Part shown: positions 44,816 to 57,384 of the stretch, one piece after another
Numbering within the stretch: position 1 is the first letter of the stretch
Layout of the letters: each line of letters starts with the position of its first letter
Assembly: GCA_023213315.1 (NCBI GenBank)
Contig: JAKCPI010006028.1
Location: forward strand, 1-64,000
DNA length: 64,000 nucleotides
From: Euborellia annulipes
Taxonomy: Eukaryota; Arthropoda; Insecta; Dermaptera; Anisolabididae
Direction: 5' to 3'
Notes under the pieces: model-generated
Told to the model about the DNA's origin: nothing
Databases searched by the model: none
What the model saw: the letters and a program-made list of their open reading frames with translations, nothing else
Program-made: the position numbers and the translations under genes

Positions 44816-46519
44816 AAAAAAAATCCAAAGCTTTTCTTTTCTCCTTAAACTTAGAAACAAACGAAGTTTTATTTTGACTTCTGACTTTCTTCTTAAATCT
44901 GAGTTTTTACTTTCTCGTTTTTTATAGTAGAGAAAACAGGGGCTGAATGGGGTACCCGTGTAGAACGGGGTAGGGCATTTATTTCCCGCCAGTGGCTGTA
45001 GAGTAGCAGGGCGAAGCTTCACAAGTCTCAGTTGCATGCAGGACGTTGATTAATCACGGCACATCCCGTTTATCGCCCCCCCCCCCCCAAAGGAGAGAGG
45101 GCGGACAAAACGTGCAGGTCTGCAAGTATACAATAAATATATAAATAATAAAATGTATAATAATATATAAATAAATAAAAAATCTTTATTTCGAATTTAC
45201 TTTTCGTACAGATGGTGCGTAATCAAGTAAGTCTTTCTTGTGTCTGAGTCTCATATCACCAGATGCGTAACCACATTCATTAACACCCCCCCCCAAAAAA
45301 AAATATGGTGATGTGACTTAACACACAGCACAAAACTTTCTCTAATCTTCGGTAATTAATTGTAAAATTTATTTTGATGATTATGTGTTTACTACATTTT
45401 ATTTTTTAAATTCTTTTATATATTTTTTTATGCGCCCGGGTCTCTGCGCCCCTTGACTTGATGCGGGGTCTGCGGGGGTGTTATTTACGCCCCTGCATAT
45501 CAGTCTGAATTGATTAAAGTTACTGGCCATAAAATCACCCAAAAATTTGTTTACTTCATTCAGTACTGATTCAAAACACTTTAAATACAAAATATAATCT
45601 ATAATATTTCAAAAACCATTGCCCCATGCTTAGGGCAGAACGATTTGGAATGAGTTACTTTTGTTTTTAATTTAAAAAAAAATTATATCTTCACTTTTTT
45701 TTACAACTTTGTATACTCAAGTTTATGTATAAAATTCGAAAGGGTTATTTTTCTTTTAATTTTATAACAAAAAGCGATTTTTTAAAATATTTATATAACA
45801 GAGAGAACAACATTCAATAAAAAAAAAACCGATAATTTTCTCGGCTATTAGTTTTTTATTCTCCCTCTTTCGAGTACTCGCAGATTAGATCTCCTATCAT
45901 CATCCCTTTCCATTCATATAATAAAAAATATATATGCTGATTTGTCAGATGTAGATAAATATTGAATAATAGTAATAGTTCGATCGAGTGAATTCATATA
46001 CCCGAATGCCGTGCTGTGGTCTATGGTAAGGGCACACCGAGTACAAATTGGCGGATCCCCCTGGCGGCACACCCCCACCACCCTCAGGTATTTGAATTAA
46101 TAAATATAATAACTACAAATAAATAAATATTTTAATAATTAAGCGGGGTGTGGTGATTGTTTTTTGCCAAAAAGAGCAAGGGCTGAGTCTCGCAAGCGCC
46201 TTTGGGAGAGGCGATACATCATTGGCGATCCCAAGTAAGATTGATAAGCCATTGGTGTGCACATGTGCACCTCCTCCTACCCTTGGGACTGACAAGTGGC
46301 CAATGAATTAAATTGACCTACAACCTAGAGCTGTTTCAATCACACTCACTGGATAATATTGTATGGAACAAATTTCCAACAAGATGGATTATATGAATTA
46401 ACTTCCACTTGGCTTTATCTAGGAGGAAATAAAAAAAAAAAATTTCATTTCTCATACCAATAAGAAATTAATTATAAATAAGAAAATTTGGTGAATACTC
46501 CTATTTACAAGCTATGTTT

Positions 46520-47000
46520 TTTTTACTTTCTCTTACCTATATATGCTAATATACTGTATATAGAGAGAAAGTATTGCGATCATGTCAAAAATTCGATGTC
46601 TAGATTTTGATGGAAATATACGTTTTGAGTCCGCTGAGTCCAAAAAAGTGGTTTTCGCGACATGGTCTGTATGTGAACAAAATATCTCAAGAACGAAAAG
46701 AGCTAGGAGGTTGAAATTTTATGTACCCTTGAGGTAAAAATAAGCTTTTGAAAGTAATCGACCAAAGAGTACTTTACTGATGTCCTTTTTTTTTAGATTT
46801 TCTCAAAATTCGCTCTAACTAAAAAATCAATTTTTTTAGACTTTAAAATGTATATTCTCATTTTGCCCTCAAAATTGTTTGAAGAACACTTTACTCTTGT
46901 ACTTCATAGGAAAGGTTGTAACAAAATATATTATTTTTCCATGCTACTGTCAGAAAACTAAATATACATCGACACAAAAAAATTATGGTGTGACAAGAAC
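46520..47000 (+). repeat. Long repeat copy
   Basis: TACTTTCTCTTACC tip with GAGAGAAAGTATTG, then CGATGTCTAGATTTTG, GAACGAAAAGAGCTAGG, TTCTCATTTTGCCCTC and a hairpin stump TATGGTGTGACAAG. The short open frames here are repeat-derived. Confidence 0.82.
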
Positions 47001-49040
47001 AATTAATTACAAAATATTTAATATATACTTAAACAGCAAAAAAATATTGAGATTGTGTGATATTTAAGAGCGACAATCACTGGATCCTGTAATTTATAAA
47101 TATTTATTTATATTTATTATAATTTAAAAATATTTATACGCCACTGCAAGTTATTTCGTTTCATTTAAAAAATGGATTTGAGCAAACTTTTTTTATGATC
47201 AAATTAAAGATGAAGTGTTATTAATTTTATCCATCAAAAATTCAAAATAATGATAACGATGAGAATGATCAACAATATTATGTTTTGGCAGGCCAATCGC
47301 GAACTCTGGATTCGAACCTTAACTTTCGTGTCTGAAACAGGGCCTCGAACCAGAACATGCTGGAATTCTGGTTCGTGTCCACTCAAAACACAAACTTATC
47401 ATGCAAATTCTCTTTATTTTAAACGATATAATCATTGTTGGATTTGTTTCAAATGTCAATATTTGAAAGCATATTCACATTTTATATAAAAAAGTAATTT
47501 CAATTTTTATTTATATGACTCAAAACATTTCTACTGACTCTGTGTTTTATTAAATTTGAGATTTTTTTTTTTGAGCTCTCTCTAGAAAAAGCAAAATAAA
47601 TAAATTATGAGAAATCCCAATTGGCATACATATTTTTTCCTTTTATTATCATCTTTTCTCATTGGGCTTGTTCTTTCCCTGTTTCTCTCTGGTCATTTCC
47701 TCCTTCTCTCTCATGAGACTTGCATAACTGAAGGGACTCAACCTTGGTCCGAGTTTCAAAGATGAGAGAGAATGTGATTTACACCGAGATCCCAGTGGAA
47801 TACTTTATATATGAGAATCTAGCTATTTTTTTTCTTTTTTTTTTTATCATAAACCTTCTGGTCATAAATTTTGATTATTTACATGAAGGGTACTTGGAAA
47901 AATATGATGCTAAAAAAAGCATTTTCTAAAAAAGTTGTCAAAATGAGAAAAGTTGGTATGGTGGTGGGTTTCCCACCCTCTCACTTCGCCCTTCTAAAGG
48001 CGGATTCGCACACACCCGTGGGGAGATTTTTCCCTCCGACACTTTCTTCTTCCTTTTTCCATCGACCATCCCCATAGGGTTAGGCTGACAATTTTTTATT
48101 CCACTCTCTTAAGCATTCGAAGACACTTTCAATCATTTGGCCATAGGATCAGATTTAATGGCGAAATGGGGCTGTTATTTTGGAATGGTCAAATCCGGGA
48201 ATCAAATGAATATGGATGGTCCATTTCGGCCGTACTCTCTTCAGATGAAATGAAAGTAATATTTCTCTAGTTTTTTTTTTCCTTTTTTTTCTTCCTTATT
48301 ATTTTTAGAAAATTGTTGAATTTTGCGCCACCTTTTGAAAGCGTACCAGAGGGCAGATGGCTGCCTCTTCTTCTGCAATATCCCCCTGGCAATAAATCAC
48401 ACGCCTAGCAGGTCTTGATAAAAATTGACTTGGCTAAAAAAAGCTCAAGACACTCTGTTGTATTTTTATCGTAATATAACCAAAACCCCCAACCCTTTGC
48501 CTGTCCAATAAAAAAACTCCTTTCTATTCACATCACTCCTTAACTATTTCCTAATTTTTAAATATAAATGATTTATTTGACATGTGAGTAAATAAAGCGA
48601 TTGTGTGACGAAATTATATATTACTCTAAATGAGTTATATCCAGCTCTGGAGCTTAGAGCGATTTAGTTTTCTCATCATTATCATAAATATTGTTTAACA
48701 AATTAAAAAATTTTTATAAAGATAAAAAATTGAAAAAAGGTAGAAATCAAATTTTTGTTGCCGGCGTTTCGATATTTATTAATTACACCAATTTTTTGGT
48801 CAAAGTTGCTTTTCTATTTTATAATTTTATAGGAAAGCAATTTATTCAAATGAAAATAAACGAAATCTTGTATTTAAAAAGGGGTTTTTTTTATGAACAA
48901 TTAACGAAAGAACCTCCAACCATGAACGTATTCAACTCAAAAAGGAAAAGAGGGGGGGGGGGGCACTTTTCTAATATCCATTTTATTAATTATTTTATTA
49001 AATGCCACAACCTAACTGGAGATAGGGGATGGCATCACTC
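47000..49040. other. No gene called; low-copy segment
   Basis: Contains a tRNA-like remnant on the minus strand at 47310 (B box GGTTCGAATCC) and a partial relative of the 54.8-kb ribozyme element at 48760-48790 (TTTTTGTTGCCGGCGTTTCG). 47950-48400 is less AT-rich without a supported gene. Confidence 0.4.
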
Positions 49041-49289
49041 CAGCGGCGTAACTAGCCTTTGAGCGCAGGGGGGGGGGCGAAGCTCAACTGGACGCCGTTT
49101 TTCAAGTTGTAATATAATTTTAAAAGAAAACTATCAATTTTTTAGACAATCTATTGAAAGAATATGATAAAACCACCTTCCCTAAGCTCGCTAGGGCGCA
49201 TATGTCGGTATCGAGGGGCGCCAAAGGCTTGAAGCGCCTAGGGAGGAGGGGCGAGCGCCCCCCTTCGCCCCCACCTAGTTACACTAATG
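49041..49289. mobile_element. hAT-type MITE, second copy of the CAGCGGCGTAAC family
   Basis: Matches 41081-41349 from CAGCGGCGTAACTAGCC to CTAGTTACACTAATG. The flanking 8-mers do not match, so it is older or rearranged. Confidence 0.75.
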
Positions 49290-49394
49290 TAGTTTTTATC
49301 TTCTCATAGATGTGAATTTTTCAGATTTCGATTTCTATTTTTTCAATGAAATGTTAATTTCATTAGTATAATAGGCGGATGCGAGATGTGCTTA

Positions 49395-49455
49395 TTGGAC
49401 CTAGGATAATAGGTAGTCGCGAAAGCGTGGAGGTCCTGGTTCGACTCCAGGGGGT
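49395..49455 (+). mobile_element. tRNA-like SINE head
   Basis: CCTGG-TTCGACT-CCAGG forms a perfect T-arm with a good B box. The rest of the cloverleaf is poor. The preceding CGCGAAAGCGTGGAGGTC recurs at 61658, and the body after it resembles about 47390-47450. Confidence 0.45.
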
Positions 49456-49825
49456 GCAATTTTGCCCAATCTTAAGCACAAACATATCTTGCAAACTTGC
49501 TATCTTAAACGTAGGCTATATTGACTGGCTAATGAACAGTCTATTTGAGCATTGATTGAAAAAATTCCATCCTTTTCAAACAAGGCTCTACCTAGTTTCT
49601 ATTTTTTGTTTTTATTTTTATTTCAAGTTTGAAAGAGGGGCAGCTACCCCTTGCCCCCCTCTGATCGAAATTTGAGGTATGAGGAAGAAAAATCAATATA
49701 TAAATAAGATATATTTTTAAATTTATTTTGTTTTTTTAAACGGACTGCATAAGGTCTCCCTTTCTTACATATTGTTAAATCTACAGTCCTGGGTGAGAGC
49801 AAAATAATTTATTTATTTATTTTTT

Positions 49826-49965
49826 TAAGGACTTTTTCGGCATCTGAGGTTTAAATATTTATTTCAATTGATTGGTATCCAATATATTTGAAACAAATTT
49901 TTTTCGCCTGCCACGGGATGCAAACTCTCGATCTTGGAAACCAGAAACTCTGACCCATAGGACTT
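49826..49965 (-). mobile_element. SINE, minus strand
   Basis: Reversed body (AAGGACTTTTTCGGCATC, ATTGATTGGTATCC), then a tRNA-like head with B-box relic GAGTTTGCATCCC on the minus strand. Confidence 0.6.
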
Positions 49966-50744
49966 TATTATTTTAATTATTATATTAATTGCATACACCC
50001 CAACAATATAAGGAAAGTAAATTTATCATTGCTTTGATTTTAATAGAATTGAATGATTGGGATATTTCAGTTCTTAGCTCGGGCAACTCGTGATATTCAT
50101 CCATTCGTCCCTAAGCGTGTTGTTTCATTTCAGAGTTAGTAAGCATAAATGCATGCATTTAAATTTATGATAATCGATAATCAGTCCAATAGATAAAGTC
50201 AATTAATAATCGGGATGAATTTAAAATAAAATAAAAATTAAAGATATAAATCTCTCTAATGCTTATTCGTAAATGGTTTTGTATCCCATAAGATTTTAGA
50301 ATTTAGGATTTGTCATGGGAAAAGAGTTTGATGAGGTTGTTTTATTATCCTTCTTACCTGCAAAATATTTATGTTCTATAAATTCTTTAAAAAAATGATA
50401 TAATATTATCAAAGACATAAAAAGATTTAATATATTTTTATTCCAAAATGATTTACTAATAAAATGGATTTTGATTTCATGTGAATTTTATTAATTAAAT
50501 TATTCTTACTTCCTTATTTATAAGGAGAATAGAATTATCGTGTTGAGGTATAAATTGCTTATCACGTTTATATATAATAAATTGAAATTTTATCTCATTA
50601 AAAAATATAAATCTAAGAATTTTTTTTTTTTTGTATTCATCATTCAAAAAAATATTTTGATATTTATCTTATTTCTCTTTCACTTTTGTTATATTAAAAT
50701 TTTAAAAAATAAATAAATATTAACATGATATATTATAGACTTAC

Positions 50745-50879
50745 CCAAAGGCGGGTGAATTTACGGGAGCCCACTATGAAGACAACGTCGCTCGAAGGCC
50801 TTCTCAGGGACATTAAGAGCTGAGAGGTGTGATAGAAGACGTTGATCTTGTGCAGGTGACTGTTCGATTTGCAGCAGGT
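50745..50879 (-). CDS. Putative coding exon, phase 0-0
   Basis: Minus strand: acceptor TTTTATTTTCAG and donor TTTGG/GTAAGTCT enclose 135 nt, exactly 45 codons open in frame 1 (contains KINVFYHTSQLLMSLRRP and DVVFIVGSRKFTRLW). Composition is much less AT-rich than the flanks. It passes phase 0 to 43469-43593. Another frame is open for 38 codons, so the choice is provisional. Protein family not recognised. Confidence 0.5.
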
Positions 50880-50899
50880 CTGAAAATAAAATAAAATTA

Positions 50900-52700
50900 T
50901 TAATAATATATATACAATTATTAGAAATAATAGTAAGAGAGCTTATATACTAAGTGCCCTAAATAAAAATAAAAAATAATTAGAAAAGAATTTAAATGAA
51001 AAAATTAAAAAACTTCCAGATGTATTTTATTATCTATCAATACATATAATACTATACAGTTGACATATAATAATACTATACAGTTGAGAAGAGATTCACT
51101 AACTAGCTCATTTTTATAAATATTCAGTACCATCTCTGACCATCCAAAATTTTGTAAAAATTTCAACCTTTTTTATGATATTATTTATCAACAATACAAA
51201 ATTTCGTTTTTTTCAATAGCTAGAAGGTGAATTTTTTTTTTCATAGGCATGAAAAGTAAAACGATTTCATGATTATTAAAATATAAAATATAATTTTAAT
51301 TAGTAAATAGTATCAAATTTTATCTGTAAATCCATATATAAACGAAAAGCATTGAGTCTCTCAGAGAGAAGATTTATCTTGAAAACATCGACCAAAATAC
51401 AATGGGATCTATATTTTTAATCAAACTTTTTGGGCCACGTAAAAGAAAAAAAAACTTTAAAAGGAATTAAAAAAAAAATATTTTGAAAATAAAATATTAA
51501 TATAAAGTGAAATTTCGTCAACGCTGGACTTCTATTTTAATAAAATCGCATCATCCGAAGAGTTTTACCGAATAATTAATTAATACCCGAATTTTTTAAA
51601 TAAAATTTTTATTTAAAAGAAGAAAGGAATTTATTAATTAGTTAAAGCAATTATTCTTAGATTTAAACACTTAATTTTATTTAAATGATTATAATCTTTG
51701 AAAAACAAATAATTCACTAATTAGCTTCTCATGTTTTTTGACTATGGGAATTTAAAAAAAAATTAATTTCCTTTTTTGTTGTGGTGTCTATTATACGACC
51801 ACTAGGCAACCAGCCTATTGGTACTCATATTTAAAAGATTCTTCAACTACGAGTCCAGTCGAGGCTTTTGCATATTAATATAGATTCTATTAATAATACC
51901 AATCAATATAAAAATTTTCGAGACGATTCGAGAAGATCTTCAATTCAATTTATTTAGATTGTCTTTTGAGAAATATTTTTATTAATTCGACGACATTCTG
52001 CAAACAAATATTAACAGATGAAACGACATCTTTAAAGGCATTAAATTGTAATAAAATCATTTTATCTTGAATTATAAAGTCTCAAACTCTAAGAATAATT
52101 TAGAAAAAAAAATTTTTTATACAATTTTTCATAAATTAAAGTCACAACTATAAGAATACGCCAAAGGAGGAGATCACACAATCTGCAAATTGCTCATGTC
52201 ATATTTTTTTACACAATTTGACGATATGTCTCATAAATAATTTTATGCCTTCTTGAAATTTAAATACGATGTTCTTACTTTGTAAAAAAATAAACATTTT
52301 AGCAATACACCTCTGGGGTGGGGGGGGATAAACCAGGTGTCTATCTGGAATATTAACAAGTACCTGAAGCTGAGTTTTTTTTTTTAATTTCGAGAAGAGA
52401 GGGAAGTATCTTGAAAGAGAATCTCTTCAATTAAATAAATATCGGATTCTAATTTTTATTTACAATTGCTAAATTGAATGAGAAAAATATGAAAATTCAT
52501 ATGACCCTTTAAATTGTCTGCCTAAATGTTTATATAAAATTCGCAGAAAAAGAGTTTAATTACTTTTCTCGAAAAAATATCAAAATATTTACTTAAAATT
52601 CCCACTAAAAAGGTTTATTACTTTTCCGCTTAAAATGTCTCTCTCAATGTTTATATAAAATTCCACGAAAAAAGTTAGTTTTTTTAGCATTAAATCAAAC
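50900..52700. other. No gene seen
   Basis: Strongly AT-rich, with short local repeats (ACTATACAGTTGA at 51051 and 51073) and no exon with both splice signals. Consistent with intron or intergenic DNA. Confidence 0.5.
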
Positions 52701-52718
52701 TAATTTCAAATGAATAGC

Positions 52719-52877
52719 AAGTATTGTAGGATTTTTAACAATTTACGGGAGCCACGTACGATTTCAGTGGTGTCCTCACCCTCCTAAATACAGTATTTTA
52801 AATTTATTCCGAGAATAGAAAAAAGGAGACACCACTGAAATGTAGTGCCCCGTAAATTGTTAAAATTCACAATACTT
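52719..52877. mobile_element. MITE, 159 bp
   Basis: Inverted ends AAGTATTGTAGGATTTTTAA and its near-complement TTAAAATTCACAATACTT, continuing inward through TTTACGGG and CAGTGGTGTC / GACACCACTG. Target duplication not resolved; superfamily unknown. Confidence 0.88.
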
Positions 52878-52934
52878 CTTGGGTGATCAGCAATAAAGAA
52901 AAAATATATTTTTCTTCTGCATTTTTTCATACAC

Positions 52935-53100
52935 ACTTGTCGACGTTTCGACCGATATTCCGGCCTTCATCATTCACAGAAGTCATGATGAATGTCCGCT
53001 CCAACAATACGTTGCCAAGAGGCCCTCTAAGCTCGAGGCCAACAGCATATTGTCCTGATGAAGGCTGGAATATATGGGCCGAAACGTCGACAAGTGTACT
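52935..53100. repeat. Foldback with hammerhead-like cores
   Basis: Inverted arms CACACTTGTCGACGTTTCG...CCGGCCTTCATCA and TGATGAAGGC...GGCCGAAACGTCGACAAGTG. The left (minus) copy has lost the first C of CTGATGA. Confidence 0.82.
53045..53096 (+). ncRNA. Hammerhead-like core with good helix I
   Basis: TTGTC pairs with GACAA (5 bp helix I) around CTGATGA, extra A, GGC...GCC stem II, GAAACGTC. The GUC cleavage triplet directly follows GAAAC, giving a loopless 2-bp stem III as in the short-stem hammerheads known from Penelope-like elements. Confidence 0.48.
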
Positions 53101-53182
53101 TATATTTATTGCTTTCGGCTGCTTTGGACTCCTCACTACTGAGTATACATTCAGCCACTGTCATGAATTTTTAGAGGGATAG

Positions 53183-53480
53183 CCATGGGCGTAGCTAGGG
53201 CGTTCGAGGTGAGCTCCGACCCACCCCCAGAAGGCTGTGGCCCCTTCTAATCCCACCAGGTATACCGACTATGTTTTTTTGAGTGATCTTGTTGCAAGTC
53301 CAAATTGATGTGATCATTTTCTAGTCAAAACAAAAATTTCATCAGAAATTATGCATAATTTACGTTTTGAGAAGGTTAAAAATAAAAAATTTCTATCCCA
53401 TGAGTTGGGGGTGGGTGGTCTCATGGTCCCATGATCCCCAGCTAAATTTTCCCTAAAATCGCCTGAATCTTTCCCATCTA
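53183..53480 (+). mobile_element. hAT-type left end only
   Basis: CATGGGCGTAGCTAGGG matches the CATGGGCG family, followed by GC-rich sequence. No right end found. Confidence 0.4.
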
Positions 53481-54780
53481 TCCACCCCCTGATTATTAGT
53501 CACACGTTCAAAATAACAATTCCGAATTTATAGATAATTCGCCTCTCCCTTCATTTGAATATATAATGTATTTATTTTAATTGTTTCCGTTTGGACGTCG
53601 CTTGGTCCAATATCGAATTTCCATTTTAGCTCGATGTTTTTCCCTCTGCTAGTAATTGGGGTCCTTAGATATATATTCGGTGTTGGTTATTGTATGTATT
53701 GATCCAAAGCCGGCATTGAGATTCGACGATCGCTTAAGATGCGGCTTACGGGATAGAAAAATAGATACGTTCTCCTTCCTCCCTTTTTTTCCCTTTTGCC
53801 TTGGCCAGCTCGAAATTTCTCTTTCTTTTTCCCTGCTCCTTTCTTTTTCTTTCTTTTTATTCTTCTCTTATTTTTCTTTTAAATTCTCTCTTTTATACTA
53901 CCAAGCCATATCAAAATATTGTTTTTGTGATAATAAACCTAATAAAAACATTGTAAATTTAAAACTCTACCTGAATAAACTCAAGAGAAAATATTTTTCC
54001 AAAAGAAGAAAAATATTTCTTCACCAAAGTAAAATCGTTATATTATATATCTCGTTAATCAATCATATGTTGAAAATACAATGGATGGTAAATGATTTAA
54101 ACAGGGAGGGAGATTTTTCGAATCATTTATCATATATATGTCAAATTGAGTCTTTTAGCAACAAATTAACTTAAGTTTTTTGAATTTACTCTAAGGAGTA
54201 AATACTGTATGTTTACAAATAAATGTTGATTCTTCACCTTTCATCTAAAAATCTTTATAATTATCTTGTCTCTTTTTCGTTTTTTTTTCCCTCCTCGTAA
54301 TCAAAAAGACCAGATGACGATTGAAAACAAACAAATTGAATAGCACTTTAAACGAGGTACTTACTTTAAGGGTTGAGATTAGTTATAAGAGAGATGTCAA
54401 CATCATTTTCGCTTTCGTAAGATTTACTTTCTTCTTCTAAAATATACCAACAAGTAATGTACTTATGTCTTAATAAATCCATTATATATATTTTTTCAAT
54501 TAAATATTAGAGGTTAAATCAGAAACGAAAAAAAATTCAATCGTAGACGATGTGAATGCGTCCGACGCACGGCCTGCATTTGTTGGTAAATATACAAGAA
54601 AGCCATCCATGGGCGTCCGCACTCTTCTAGCGATAAAGTTTTTTTTTTTTTAGTATATATATAATATATATAATATTATATATATCATTTATATATAAAA
54701 TAGAATAGGTAGTAGATATTTTATTAGAAGAATGGGACGGGAGCTACCCGAGCCAGCCAGGTTAAATAAAAAAAATTTAT

Positions 54781-54835
54781 ATTTTGTTGCCGACGTTTCG
54801 AGTGCTTGTCGCACTCATCCTCAGGGCAAGCAAAA
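54781..54835 (-). ncRNA. Hammerhead-like ribozyme motif, best example
   Basis: Minus strand: UUUUGCUUGCC, then CUGAGGA, one extra U, GAGUGC-gacaa-GCACUC (perfect 6-bp stem II), GAAAC, GUC, then GGCAACAAAA. Helix I pairs UUGCC/GGCAA (5 bp), a 2x2 internal loop, then UUU/AAA. The predicted cleavage is after the C complementary to 54792. No inverted partner nearby; a partial relative is at about 48770. Confidence 0.55.
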
Positions 54836-55265
54836 TTGTCAGTTTAGTGAATTTTCATGTTTGCATATTAGTTTGTAAAATCGGCATATGTGCCAAAAGT
54901 AATAAACTGTTCTTCAAAAAACTTTACGACCGACAGCGCATCTAAATAAATGAAATGGAAAAATGTAGAATTCCGCCAGCTTTCTAGCCATACGACTACA
55001 CCTCTAGGAAATTAATCAAATTTTATGGGGACAACCCATCCCGAGACACCGCCCGCTAGGGCCTAGATAGGGAGACGTGCCGGAGACTAGCTCTTTATGA
55101 ATTTATAAAAATAATATTTGGAGAAAAGTTACTGTTGATGTTTGAAAGGAGCAAGTGCTCCAGTACTTGCCCGTCCTAGTTTATAAAAATAATCAAATTA
55201 CGATTTATATACTAATATTAAAATTTCTTTAATCAGGTTAGGATATAGAAGGCGGACGCCTATAA

Positions 55266-55365
55266 TAAAGACAGACTTATGACTGACATGGCTCGGGTAA
55301 CTCGTGGTCGCCTTCCACGTACTCACAAGATGTGAGCCCCTGAGTGGTATAGAAAAATAATTTTG
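55266..55365 (+). repeat. Short repeat, partner of 19005-19090
   Basis: GCTCGGGTAACTCGTGGTCG, then GTGAGCCCCTGAGTGG, in inverse orientation to the 19-kb copy. Confidence 0.55.
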
Positions 55366-55687
55366 AAATTTAATTTTCTCTTTGTCAACTCAAACTATTT
55401 GACATGTTTTTTTTTTTTTTCATTTTTTTCGTTGGCTTGCGATTTATAAAATAAATATTGAACTCAAGTTTAAAAAAAATTCTCAGGAAAAAAAGATGAG
55501 TTTATTAATTGAAATTTTGTAGAAAAACATTTAGGAAAATTTTCAACTCTCTAGTTGTCATAAAGAGGGTGACCAAAAATATTAAAAAAATTTTTTTTTT
55601 TTAAACATTACGGCTTTAATAAAATAAATTTGGCTGTCGCGTCTTGAAGTTTTTTTGACTCCGTCTATACAATACGTTCAGCAAGAG

Positions 55688-55886
55688 CATGGGCGTAACT
55701 AGAGAGTTTGGCTGGGGGGGCCATGGGACCAGCCATCCTCCCTGGGGGAGGAGGGGGCATGGGACCAGCTATTCTCCGGGGGGCCTGGGAAGCCCCATAT
55801 TTTGTTTTTCTTGGGGCAGGGAGCTTTCTGGGGGGGCAGGAACCTTCTGGGGGGTCGGCCCCGGCACCCGCCTAGTTACGCCCATG
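55688..55886. mobile_element. hAT-type MITE, CATGGGCG/CGCCCATG ends
   Basis: 199 bp; ends CATGGGCGTAACTAG and CTAGTTACGCCCATG; exact target duplications AGCAAGAG (55680-55687, 55887-55894). GC-rich interior; the open frame across it is an artefact. Confidence 0.93.
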
Positions 55887-55935
55887 AGCAAGAGCAACAG
55901 ACATAAAAACAATTTTCAAAAAATTCCCTCTAGAC

Positions 55936-56319
55936 CAGTGGTTCCCAACTGGAGGTCCGTTGACCTCTGGGGGTCCGTGAGGCGGATGTCATTATTGATA
56001 GTAATTTTATAAAAATTATTTTTATTTAAAAAAAATTAATTGCGTCGACACTGCTGATAGTGTAATCAAGAAGAAGAAATAGTGCTCCAACATATATTTG
56101 TAATAGTAGATTTAAAAAAATATTTCTCGAATATTTTAAGAATTTTTTAACACCGAGACCAGAGTCACTGGTCACATTTGCAATTTGTGAATCAGTGCGT
56201 ACGGATCTCGGAGAATAAGAAGTCAGATTTATGCCCCGATTAAAAAAAAAATTTTTCTCGGAAAGTAAAATTGAAGTGTAAAAGGTGGTCCGTGGCTTAA
56301 ATTGAGTTGGGAGCCTCTG
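55936..56319. mobile_element. hAT-type element, CAGTGGTTCCCAACTGG ends
   Basis: 384 bp; left CAGTGGTTCCCAACTGG, right AGTTGGGAGCCTCTG; exact target duplications CTCTAGAC (55928-55935, 56320-56327). These ends are typical of a widespread hAT group. No transposase. Confidence 0.93.
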
Positions 56320-57114
56320 CTCTAGACGAACGTAAAGTCAGTCGAAGTCGGAAATAAAAAAAAATTTAATTCTCTCAAAGTGCAAAGGAAATAATAATAA
56401 CAAAGGGGGTCGAGCCCCCCCCTGTTTAGGTGCGCGATCCCCCAATGGGTTTCTCTACCTTATCATTCTCGACATTCATTATATTCAATTTATTAATAAA
56501 AAAAAAAAAATATTAAAATTAAATTTTAAACTTCTTTAATTAGGTTTTTAAATTTTAATTAAAAAAAAAAATTCATTTTTTTTTTTTGTTTTAAAGGAAT
56601 TATAAGCTTCAAGCACCTGTCGATGCGCCACTGACAAATCCAATTATTTTTTTTCTCTGTTGTGCTTTATTCTATAGTAATTAAATACAAGTTTTTTTTT
56701 GCTTCAAGTAAATTAAATTAAACTACTTTTTCTTTCTTTCTAAAGTAACAAGAAGGAATTGAGGCCTCAATTTGACAGACAGAAATCCAGGATAACACAC
56801 CGAAAGAGACCATTTTTACTAAGTGATGATTTGGATTGGTTGTTTTTAGTTATGTCTGATTGTCTGTTTGTTTACGCTTTAATTGACCACCCGTTGGAAT
56901 TTGTTTAGTTTTTTTTTTCCTCCTCTAGGACCTAACTAATCCAAATAAAAATAAAAAGACCAACTTGTTTAAGACATGTTAACAAATTTGTGTTGTGAAT
57001 CTTTTACCCCCCAAACAAGATTAAACTTAGTCGAAGCTTATTTTGATTCTTTCAGCTATTCTTTTAAAATGTTTTGTGTAGACATTCAATCGCCTAACGA
57101 AGTCTCTTCTCGTT

Positions 57115-57245
57115 ATTAGGTTGAATGGGATCGCCAAAGGGTGGTGGGAAGCTCGCCTCTGATGGAGGGGGTGAGGGGGGATGGCGAAGTCTTCTTCTCT
57201 TCAATTTTAGAGAGAGGGTTTCTACTTCTTTTCAACACCACTGGT
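57115..57245 (-). other. Possible terminal exon, weak
   Basis: Minus strand: TGTACGTACCAG then about 41 open codons (contains KIEEKKTSPSPLTPS) to TAA. GC-richer than the flanks. The acceptor lacks a pyrimidine tract and no paralogue is seen. Confidence 0.2.
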
Positions 57246-57384
57246 ACGTACACTAATCGTCTTTATTAGTTTTCACAGCGTACAATCATTCTATTTAATT
57301 TAGAGCGAAGGACCACACAAAAATATCTCGCGTTGAAGTATAAAATAAATTCGTAAAATTCTAATTATGATCGGATACTACCAA

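Noticed and set aside
49395..49455. Possible tRNA gene with perfect T-arm
   Set aside because: D-arm, anticodon arm and acceptor stem are not recognisable; called SINE-like.
53656..54174. 172-codon plus-strand frame, the longest in the window
   Set aside because: Mostly low-complexity Phe/Ser/Leu and Lys/Asn from T- and A-rich DNA after a short ordinary start; no domain or initiation context.
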